Below, in pieces: positions 1-5,289 of a DNA stretch of 5,544 nucleotides; position 1 is the stretch's first letter, and each line of letters starts with the position of its first letter. Location of the stretch: contig JAKEHC010000185.1 of the NCBI GenBank assembly GCA_022615255.1, forward strand, positions 1 through 5,544, in the 5' to 3' direction. The DNA is from Candidatus Dadabacteria bacterium (GTDB lineage: Bacteria; Desulfobacterota_D; UBA1144; Nemesobacterales; CSP1-2). The position numbers and the translations under genes were made by a program. The notes under the pieces were generated by a model. That model ran no database searches and was not told the DNA's origin. It saw nothing but the letters and a program-made list of their open reading frames with translations.

Positions 1-108
1 AATAAGCGTCTTCTTCTCTGCAGAGGCGAGGGAAGCCGAGAGGTTTACAACAGTTGTTGTTTTTCCTACCCCGCCTTTCTGGTTGGCTACAGATATTATT
101 TTTCCCAT
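1..108 (-). CDS. parA: ParA/Soj-family partition ATPase, N-terminal fragment
   Basis: This is the first 36 codons of a minus-strand gene that runs off the left edge. The translation begins MGKIISVANQKGGVGKTTTV and continues with VNLSASLASAEKKTLI. The deviant Walker A motif KGGVGKTT (residues 11-18, with the signature Lys11 and the P-loop Lys16) and the NQKGGVGKTT context are diagnostic of ParA/Soj/MinD-type ATPases. The MGKII-ANQKGG opening is typical of chromosomal Soj/ParA, which binds DNA non-specifically as an ATP dimer and works with ParB in origin segregation. The ATG at 108-106 is chosen because the conserved family start lies there and an AAGG sits 9 nt upstream. The switch and Walker B regions are outside the window, so chromosomal ParA cannot be separated with certainty from a plasmid-type relative. 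It is divergent from prkA. A gidB (rsmG) gene, often found just upstream of parA, is not present here. Confidence 0.9.
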   Translation of the reverse strand, partial: MGKIISVANQKGGVGKTTTVVNLSASLASAEKKTLI

Positions 109-122
109 TCCCTAAGACCTTG

Positions 123-151
123 ATGATATATCCTCTAAATGTTTGCGTCAA
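123..151 (-). promoter_or_regulatory. Candidate parA promoter (minus strand)
   Basis: On the minus strand, TTGACG (151-146) and TATCAT (128-123) are separated by exactly 17 nt, matching 5 of 6 consensus bases in each box. Transcription would start near 116, leaving a leader of only about 8 nt (CTTAGGGA) before the parA ATG at 108. That is nearly leaderless and would exclude the better-spaced AAGG. The match is good, but the position is awkward, so the promoter may be real with a near-leaderless mRNA, or a chance match in AT-rich DNA. Confidence 0.4.
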
Positions 152-255
152 CCATTAATCATGGGATGCTTAAATCAAGTTTATACAAGGACATTTCATA
201 TTACTCTTATCTCGATTATGCATTCAAGTTTATCACAATTAAAGAAAAAGATAGA

Positions 256-279
256 AAGCTGATAAAGAAGCTAATAAAG
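256..279. repeat. 12-nt near-perfect tandem repeat, two copies
   Basis: AAGCTGATAAAG (256-267) is followed directly by AAGCTAATAAAG (268-279), with 11 of 12 bases identical. It lies in a purine-rich tract just upstream of the prkA promoter -35 box. It could be a simple duplication in low-complexity DNA, or a repeated upstream binding site. No function is assigned. Confidence 0.55.
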
Positions 280-287
280 AAAGAGTA

Positions 288-317
288 TTGACATTGTTTG
301 ATATAGAAACTTATAAT
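288..317 (+). promoter_or_regulatory. Sigma-70-type promoter of the prkA-yeaH-spoVR operon
   Basis: TTGACA (288-293) and TATAAT (312-317) are both perfect consensus hexamers, separated by 18 nt (optimum 17). An AT/purine-rich tract upstream could act as an UP element. Transcription would begin near 324, giving a leader of about 200 nt to the prkA ATG. A perfect housekeeping-type promoter is somewhat unexpected for an operon that is usually under stress control (for example sigma-S or sporulation sigma factors in other bacteria). Control may therefore lie in a repressor or in the leader. Confidence 0.65.
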
Positions 318-340
318 TTTAGTGAGTGTAAGAACCTTTA

Positions 341-352
341 ACCCAAAAGGGT
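341..352 (+). promoter_or_regulatory. Small hairpin near the 5' end of the prkA leader
   Basis: ACCC (341-344), loop AAAA, GGGT (349-352) gives a 4-bp stem close to the predicted transcript 5' end. It has no U-tract, so it is not a terminator. It might protect the 5' end of the mRNA or be incidental. Confidence 0.3.
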
Positions 353-412
353 CTTTGTCAAGTGAGATAGTGGACGAAGGGGTGGGAATAGAAGTAAGAA
401 GGAATTATAGTA

Positions 413-450
413 ACGTAAGATAAATTTTTTATTTTACGTAATTATCTTAC
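413..450 (+). promoter_or_regulatory. AU-rich leader region with two mutually exclusive hairpins
   Basis: One fold pairs 413-424 (ACGTAAGATAAA) with 428-439 (TTTATTTTACGT): 12 consecutive pairs including one G-U, around a UUU loop. A second fold pairs 415-423 (GTAAGATAA) with 442-450 (TTATCTTAC): nine perfect pairs around an 18-nt loop. The arm at 415-423 is shared, so both cannot form at once. The loop of the second fold contains the 8-bp palindrome TTACGTAA (434-441). The same symmetry could equally serve as a DNA operator. There is no following U-tract, so it is not an obvious intrinsic terminator. Confidence 0.5.
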
Positions 451-466
451 TTTGCAATTCTACGAG

Positions 467-489
467 TTAAGTAAATTTCGTTTATTTGA
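467..489 (+). promoter_or_regulatory. Second AU-rich leader hairpin
   Basis: Positions 467-475 (TTAAGTAAA) can pair with 481-489 (TTTATTTGA) around a TTTCG loop: nine pairs, two of them G-U. It ends 17 nt before the prkA Shine-Dalgarno AAGGAGGT and leaves that site unpaired. Its stability is low because it is almost all A-U, so it may be incidental. Confidence 0.3.
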
Positions 490-506
490 GAATGAGTTGA
501 TTTAAT

Positions 507-514
507 AAGGAGGT
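507..514 (+). promoter_or_regulatory. prkA ribosome binding site
   Basis: AAGGAGGT is a full-strength Shine-Dalgarno sequence whose GGAGG core lies 10 nt before the ATG at 524. It fixes the start of prkA. Confidence 0.85.
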
Positions 515-523
515 ACACTGCAA

Positions 524-2590
524 ATGAGAGAAGGAAGAAGGCTTTCATCCATTATAGGTGAAAAGTTACATCCTGAAAAATTTCAGGAACTCCACTGGGA
601 GGGAAGTTTTGATGACTATCTCGATCTAGTTCATAGGAATCCGAAGGTTGCTCGCACTGCCTTTCAAAGGCTTTACGACATGATTCTTTCCTTTGGGATG
701 CAAGAATACAATGAGTTTAAACAAAAGGTAATTCACTATAAATTCTTTGACGATCCGATCTCTCACGGTAAAGACGCCATCTTTGGACTTGATAAGTATT
801 TGATGAGACTTGTTGATGTGATAAAGGCAGCCGCGCGCGGCTATGGTCCTGAAAGAAGGATAGTTCTTCTTCACGGGCCTGTAGGCAGTTCTAAGAGTAC
901 GCTTGTGAGGCTATTTAAAAAAGGGCTAGAGAAGTACTCAAAAACCCCTGAGGGGGCTATCTATTCTTTTTATTGGCAGGTGGCAAATGATGACGGCTCT
1001 ATAGAAAAGGTTGATTGTCCGATGCATGAGGACCCACTAAGGCTTATCCCTGAGGGTATAAGAGAAGGTGTTTTAACAGAGATAAATAGGGGAAGAAGCG
1101 AGGAGGAATTCATAAGGGTTGAGGGGGACCTCTGCCCTGTATGCAGGTTTTACTACAATACGCTCATGGATAAATACAAAGGAGATTGGGAAAGGGTCAT
1201 TTCTAATGTGAAGGTGAAGAGGCTTACTCTTTCTGAGAAGGATAGGGTAGGAATCGGGACTTTCCAACCAAAAGATGAAAAGAACCAGGACTCAACTGAA
1301 TTGACTGGAGACATTAATTACAGGAAGATCGCTCTATATGGGTCTGACTCAGATCCAAGGGCGTTTAATTTCGATGGGGAACTAAATGTCGCAAATCGCG
1401 GTATCGTCGAGTTTATAGAGGTTTTAAAACTCGATGTTGCGTTTCTTTATGATCTCCTTGGCGCAACTCAGGAGCACAAGATTAAGCCAAAGAAGTTTTC
1501 TCAAGTAGATGTAGATGAGGTAATAATTGGGCACACCAATGAGCCTGAATATAAAAAACTCCTAAACAACGAATACATGGAGGCTTTAAGAGATCGTACG
1601 ATCAAGATCGACATTCCATATATAACTAAGCTTTCGGATGAGATAAAGATTTATCAAAGGGATTTCAATTCTGAGAGAATAAAAGGGAAACATATTGCAC
1701 CGCATACGCTTGAGATCGCTTCTATGTGGACTGTGCTTACCCGCATTGAAGAACCGAAGAAAGCAGGTATCACACTTATGCAAAAACTTAAGCTATACGA
1801 TGGGAAGTTGATTCCTGGTTTTACTGAAGACACTATAAGAGAACTAAAAAAGGAATCGGAACGAGAAGGTATGGAGGGAATATCACCAAGATATATCCAG
1901 GATAAAATCTCAAAGGCGCTTGTAAGCGATGTGAGTAGAAAGTGTGTAAACCCATTCATGGTTATAAATGAGATCGAAAGCGGTCTTGTTCATCACTCTC
2001 TTATATCGAGCGAGGCCCAGAGAAGAAGATACAGGGAGCTTCTTACTTTAGTGAGACAGGAGTATGAGGAAATAATTAAAAATGAGGTCCAGCGCGCTAT
2101 CGCCGCCGACGAAGAAGCAATTGCAAGGCTTAGTGCTAACTATATTGATAATGTAAAGGCATATATCAGGAAGGAAAAGATCAAGAATCCGTTCACAGGT
2201 GAGGACGAGGAGCCAGAGGAGCGGCTTATGCGTTCTATAGAGGAGAAAATAGATATTCCTGAGTCTAGGAAGGATGATTTTAGAAGGGAGATAATGAACT
2301 ATATTGCGGCGCTGGCACTTGAAGGAAAGAGATTCGACTATAAATCCAATGAAAGACTAAGGCGGGCGCTGGAACTCAAGTTATTTGAGGACCAAAAGGA
2401 CTCCATTAAGCTAACGAGCCTTGTAACTAACGTTATTGATAAGGCAACACAGGAAAAAATCGAGATTGTAAAGAGCAGGTTAATTCGAGATTACGGATAC
2501 TGTGAAGCTTGCTCCTCGGATGTTCTAACATATGTAGCAAGTATATTTGCGAGAGGAGATATAAAAGAGCATAGGGAACATAGGAGATAG
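524..2590 (+). CDS. prkA: PrkA/YeaG AAA+ serine protein kinase-like protein
   Basis: This 688-residue cytoplasmic protein belongs to the PrkA/YeaG family, annotated as a serine protein kinase. An ATP-dependent protease role has also been proposed for the Bacillus member. Visible landmarks are an N-terminal helical segment (about 28-70, SFDDYLDLVHRNPKVARTAF), Walker A GPVGSSKST (118-126, Lys124), and a CPMHEDPLRLIP block (165-176) with CPVC (204-207), which may bind zinc. They continue with GIGTFQPKDEKNQDSTELTG (243-262), SDPRAFNFDGEL (276-287), a Walker B-like RGIVEFIEV (292-300), a sensor-1-like IIGHTNEPE (334-342, Asn339) and possible arginine fingers in EALRDR (353-358). The PrkA C-terminal domain follows from about 390 and ends with a CEAC pair (660-663). 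No Hanks-type kinase motifs are visible. It is somewhat longer than the roughly 630-645 residues of the Bacillus and E. coli proteins. It is first in the operon, with a strong ribosome binding site, and appears intact. Confidence 0.95.
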   Translation: MREGRRLSSIIGEKLHPEKFQELHWEGSFDDYLDLVHRNPKVARTAFQRLYDMILSFGMQEYNEFKQKVIHYKFFDDPISHGKDAIFGLDKYLMRLVDVIKAAARGYGPERRIVLLHGPVGSSKSTLVRLFKKGLEKYSKTPEGAIYSFYWQVANDDGSIEKVDCPMHEDPLRLIPEGIREGVLTEINRGRSEEEFIRVEGDLCPVCRFYYNTLMDKYKGDWERVISNVKVKRLTLSEKDRVGIGTFQPKDEKNQDSTELTGDINYRKIALYGSDSDPRAFNFDGELNVANRGIVEFIEVLKLDVAFLYDLLGATQEHKIKPKKFSQVDVDEVIIGHTNEPEYKKLLNNEYMEALRDRTIKIDIPYITKLSDEIKIYQRDFNSERIKGKHIAPHTLEIASMWTVLTRIEEPKKAGITLMQKLKLYDGKLIPGFTEDTIRELKKESEREGMEGISPRYIQDKISKALVSDVSRKCVNPFMVINEIESGLVHHSLISSEAQRRRYRELLTLVRQEYEEIIKNEVQRAIAADEEAIARLSANYIDNVKAYIRKEKIKNPFTGEDEEPEERLMRSIEEKIDIPESRKDDFRREIMNYIAALALEGKRFDYKSNERLRRALELKLFEDQKDSIKLTSLVTNVIDKATQEKIEIVKSRLIRDYGYCEACSSDVLTYVASIFARGDIKEHREHRR

Positions 2591-2681
2591 TTTGTGGTTG
2601 ATAATAAATGATCTCTATATATTCAATTTAGGCTTGAATTGACACTGATTGTCTATTAAATGTAAATGAGAGGAGGTGCAG
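2591..2681 (+). other. prkA-yeaH intercistronic gap with inverted repeat
   Basis: This 91-nt AT-rich gap contains an inverted repeat, ATTCAA (2621-2626) and TTGAAT (2634-2639), with a 7-nt spacer, then GACA (2641-2644) and TGTC (2650-2653). TTGACA (2639-2644) looks like a -35 box, but the best -10 (TGTAAA at 2661-2666, 16-nt spacer) would start transcription inside the yeaH ribosome binding site. A real internal promoter there is therefore unlikely. No U-tract terminator is seen, so read-through from prkA is expected. Confidence 0.5.
2671..2676 (+). promoter_or_regulatory. yeaH ribosome binding site (decides the start)
   Basis: AGGAGG lies 5 nt before GTG 2682. The alternative upstream GTG at 2676 overlaps the last base of this site and cannot be served by it, so 2682 is the preferred start. 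Confidence 0.8.
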
Positions 2682-3785
2682 GTGTCTCTACGAATTGAGC
2701 AGGACTGGGGGCGGTTCAGAGAAATCGTAAGAGGAAAAATCAAACAGAATCTTAGGAAGTATATAATACGATCTGAGCTAATAGGCAAAAAAGGGAAGGA
2801 CATCATTAGTATTCCTGTGCCACAGATTGAGATTCCTCATTTTGTACATTCCTTTGAGAAGTCCGGGGGTGTAGGGCAGGGAGACGGGGATCTAGGAACG
2901 CCTATTGGAATAGCTGAGTATGAGGGAGATGGGCATGCAGGTAATCAACCTGGAGAGCATATACTGGAGGTTGAGATTACGCTCGAGGAGCTGGCAAGAA
3001 TTTTGGGAGAGGAGCTTGAGCTTCCTAATATTGAGCCTTGTGGTAAAAAGAATATAAAATCTGTTTCCGGTAAATACACTAATATCCATACGGCTGGTCC
3101 CGAGTCCTTAAGGCATATTAAACGCACCTTCAGAGAGGCGCTAAAGCGTCAGATTATCTCTGGTTCTTATGACGCTATAAACCCTCTAATAATCCCTGTA
3201 ACGGAGGATAAACGTTACAAGGCTAGAGAACCGGTTGAAGAACCGGCTTATAACGCCGCTGTTATTTATATGATGGACGTAAGCGGGTCAATGGGATCGG
3301 AGCAGAAAGAGATTGTAAGAATAGAATCATTCTGGATCGATGCTTGGCTAAAGCATGAATATAAAGATATCGAAACAAAATATATTGTGCACGATGCTGT
3401 AGCGCATGAGGTTGATCGTGACACGTTTTTCCGTGTAAGGGAAAGCGGGGGTACTATAATTTCCTCTGCATATAAACTTTGTCGAAAAGTAATGGAAGAG
3501 CGTTATCCTCAAGAAGAATGGAACCTTTATGCTTTTCATTTCTCCGACGGTGATAACTGGTCTCGTGATGACACGCATGAGTGTATTGAAATATTAGAAG
3601 AGAGCCTTCTTCCATCGGCGAATCTTTTTTGCTATGGGCAGGTTGAAAGTCCATACGGAAGCGGTCAGTTCTATTATGATTTGGAGGATCATCTTGGGGA
3701 GAAAGATAACATTGTGCTATCTAAAATACCCAATAGGGACGCGGTGTACGACTCGATAAAGAAGTTTCTAGGAAAGGGAAGATAA
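2682..3785 (+). CDS. yeaH: YeaH/YhbH family VWA-domain protein
   Basis: This 367-residue protein belongs to the YeaH/YhbH family, the usual partner of PrkA. It starts at GTG (MSLRIEQDWGRFREIVRG), chosen by the ribosome binding site. An N-terminal basic helical region (to about 40) is followed by a Gly-rich stretch around GGVGQGDGD (62-70) that is probably flexible, and then an acidic helix LEVEITLEELARILGEELEL. The C-terminal half is a von Willebrand A-like domain. Its MIDAS DVSGS is at 199-203 (Asp199, Ser201, Ser203), with candidate distal metal ligands Thr258 in SGGT and Asp289 in FSDGDN. The metal site thus looks complete. It ends with IPNRDAVYDSIKKFLGKGR. It has no signal peptide or membrane segment and is shorter than the roughly 390-430 residues of the E. 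coli and Bacillus members. The VWA domain suggests a protein-protein adaptor role for the AAA+ protein PrkA. It is translationally coupled to spoVR through TAATG. The molecular function is unproven. Confidence 0.93.
   Translation: MSLRIEQDWGRFREIVRGKIKQNLRKYIIRSELIGKKGKDIISIPVPQIEIPHFVHSFEKSGGVGQGDGDLGTPIGIAEYEGDGHAGNQPGEHILEVEITLEELARILGEELELPNIEPCGKKNIKSVSGKYTNIHTAGPESLRHIKRTFREALKRQIISGSYDAINPLIIPVTEDKRYKAREPVEEPAYNAAVIYMMDVSGSMGSEQKEIVRIESFWIDAWLKHEYKDIETKYIVHDAVAHEVDRDTFFRVRESGGTIISSAYKLCRKVMEERYPQEEWNLYAFHFSDGDNWSRDDTHECIEILEESLLPSANLFCYGQVESPYGSGQFYYDLEDHLGEKDNIVLSKIPNRDAVYDSIKKFLGKGR
3771..3779 (+). promoter_or_regulatory. spoVR ribosome binding site within the yeaH 3' end
   Basis: GGAAAGGGA lies 5 nt before the spoVR ATG at 3785 and inside the last codons of yeaH. 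With the one-base TAATG overlap this points to translational coupling. It is weaker than the prkA and yeaH sites. Confidence 0.6.
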
Positions 3786-5287
3786 TGATTTCTACTGAGC
3801 TTAGACGATACATAGAGGAAATAGAAAGGCGCGCGCATGAGTATGGGCTTGATTTTTTTGACGTTGTTTTTGAAGTGATTGATTTTGAAGATATGAATAT
3901 GCTTGCCTCTTACGGCGGATTTCCTGTAAGGTATCCACATTGGCGTTTTGGGATGGAGTATGAAAGAATTTCAAAAAGCTACTCGTATGGCCTACATAAG
4001 ATATACGAGATGGTTATAAACAATGATCCTGTTTACGCATACCTGCTTAGGGGTAATACAGATATCGACCAGAAACTGGTAATTGCCCATGTTTATGGTC
4101 ATTCTGATTTCTTTAAAAATAACCTCTGGTTTTCTGTAACTAATAGGAAAATGCTTGATGAAATGGCAAACCACGCTGTAAGGATAAGCCGGTATATCGA
4201 CAAATATGGCTACGAAGAGGTCGAAGGATTTATAGATATTTGCCTTTCAATCGAAGACCTTATTGATATTCATTCACCTTTTATAAAACGGCAGTTTGCA
4301 GTTAAGAGTTTTCTTGAAGATGACGAAGGTGAAAGAAAGCCAGTATCCAAGCTTAGGAGTCCTAGCGAATACTTAGAGGATTATATAAACCCCCCGGATT
4401 TTATAGAATGGCAGAAGAAGAAGTCAGAAGATGAGAAGATTAGAAAGAAAAAATTCCCTGAGTCTCCCAAGCGAGATGTACTTGTGTTTCTTCTTGAGAA
4501 TGCCGAACTAGAAGAATGGCAAAGAGATGTGCTTTTTATGGTTCGGGAGGAAAGCTATTACTACGCTCCACAAATGCAGACCAAGATCATGAACGAGGGA
4601 TGGGCTGCCTACTGGCATTCAAAGATACTGACTGAGAAGGTTGTCACTGATAACGAAATCATAGATTATGCGGATCATCATGCAGGAACGCTTGCTGGAA
4701 GAGCCGGGTCGCTTAATCCTTACAAGCTTGGGATGGAACTATTTAGAGACATCGAGGATAGATGGAACAGAGGGAAATTCGGAAGAGAGTATGAAGAGTG
4801 CAATGACATAGAGACAAAAAGAGCATGGGACATGAAGCTCGGGATTGGAAAAGAAAAGATATTCGAGGTAAGAAGGCTTTATAATGACGTGACTTTTATT
4901 GACGAGTTTCTTACGGAGGATTTCTCAAGGGAACACAAGCTTTTTACCTACGCTCATAACCAATCTACCGGGGCATATGAGATTGAAAGCCGTGATTTCA
5001 AAAAGATAAAAGAAAAACTACTATTCATGCTCACAAATTGCGGAAGGCCAATAATAGAGGTTATGGAAGGAAACTATATGAATCGAGGTGAGCTTTATCT
5101 TATTCATAGGCAAGAAAGCGTGGATTTGAAACTCGACTGGGCGAAGGAGGTGCTTAAGCAGATGTTTAGAGTCTGGAAACGTCCAGTTCACCTTGAGACA
5201 TTAGTAGACGGAAAAGTAAGGGCATTTACGGCTGACGGTGGAAAGAAGGGAAAAGATGTAGAGGTTCAGTCTTTCTTGGTTAGATAA
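3785..5287 (+). CDS. spoVR: SpoVR/YcgB family protein
   Basis: This 500-residue soluble protein belongs to the SpoVR family, named for a Bacillus gene involved in spore cortex formation and called YcgB in E. coli. It is common in non-sporulating bacteria next to prkA and yeaH. Family landmarks are YGLDFFDVVFEVIDFEDMNM (20-39), GGFPVRYPHWRFGMEYE (44-60), QKLVIAHVYGHSDFFKNN (96-113, with His102, His106 and Asp108), FIEWQ (206-210), and PQMQTKIMNEGWAAYWH (262-278, with Glu271 and His278). ADHHAGTLAG (296-305), NPYKLG (311-316), KLFTYAHN (385-392) and a C-terminal region with LYLIHRQESVDLKLDWAKEVL (437-457) follow. There is a charged, lysine-rich linker near 208-230. There is no signal peptide or transmembrane segment. 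The conserved His/Glu motifs suggest a metal-binding or catalytic centre, but no enzymatic activity is established for the family as far as I know. Last gene of the operon, intact. It does not by itself imply sporulation here. Confidence 0.94.
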   Translation: MISTELRRYIEEIERRAHEYGLDFFDVVFEVIDFEDMNMLASYGGFPVRYPHWRFGMEYERISKSYSYGLHKIYEMVINNDPVYAYLLRGNTDIDQKLVIAHVYGHSDFFKNNLWFSVTNRKMLDEMANHAVRISRYIDKYGYEEVEGFIDICLSIEDLIDIHSPFIKRQFAVKSFLEDDEGERKPVSKLRSPSEYLEDYINPPDFIEWQKKKSEDEKIRKKKFPESPKRDVLVFLLENAELEEWQRDVLFMVREESYYYAPQMQTKIMNEGWAAYWHSKILTEKVVTDNEIIDYADHHAGTLAGRAGSLNPYKLGMELFRDIEDRWNRGKFGREYEECNDIETKRAWDMKLGIGKEKIFEVRRLYNDVTFIDEFLTEDFSREHKLFTYAHNQSTGAYEIESRDFKKIKEKLLFMLTNCGRPIIEVMEGNYMNRGELYLIHRQESVDLKLDWAKEVLKQMFRVWKRPVHLETLVDGKVRAFTADGGKKGKDVEVQSFLVR

Positions 5288-5289
5288 AC

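Larger units (their letters stand above)
109..523. other. Divergent intergenic region between parA and prkA
   Basis: This 415-nt stretch has no well-supported gene. Its left part (109-290) carries a candidate minus-strand promoter for parA and a purine-rich tract containing a 12-nt near-tandem repeat (256-267 and 268-279, differing at one base). The middle holds a perfect-consensus sigma-70-type promoter pointing to prkA. The right part, from about 324 to 523, would be the transcribed leader of prkA. It contains a small ACCC-AAAA-GGGT hairpin (341-352), a purine-rich segment (about 360-410) and two AU-rich hairpin regions (413-450 and 467-489) before the ribosome binding site. I recognise no known riboswitch class, tRNA or other RNA gene in it. 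Confidence 0.7.

Noticed and set aside
358..363. Minus-strand TTGACA (363-358) as a parA promoter -35 box
   Set aside because: No acceptable -10 box lies 15-19 nt downstream on the minus strand, and it is about 250 nt from parA.
413..450. Intrinsic terminator or attenuator in the prkA leader
   Set aside because: The stems are almost entirely A-U and no U-tract follows, so intrinsic termination is unlikely; kept only as a possible switch or operator.
626..874. 82-codon minus-strand frame inside prkA
   Set aside because: It is a shadow of the PrkA N-terminal coding region, with no start signals or family resemblance.
1654..1959. 101-codon open frame on the minus strand inside prkA
   Set aside because: It lies wholly opposite conserved PrkA coding sequence, has no ribosome binding site evidence and no recognisable protein features.
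2639..2666. Internal promoter TTGACA / TGTAAA before yeaH
   Set aside because: The -10 match is only partial, the spacer is 16 nt, and the predicted start near 2673 would fall inside the yeaH ribosome binding site.
3228..3246. AACCGGTT palindrome and GAACCGG direct repeat in yeaH
   Set aside because: They are explained by the local EPVEEPA protein repeat and are too short to suggest a separate element.
3689..3940. 83-codon minus-strand frame across the yeaH/spoVR junction
   Set aside because: It is antisense to two well-supported overlapping genes and its product looks like a random translation.
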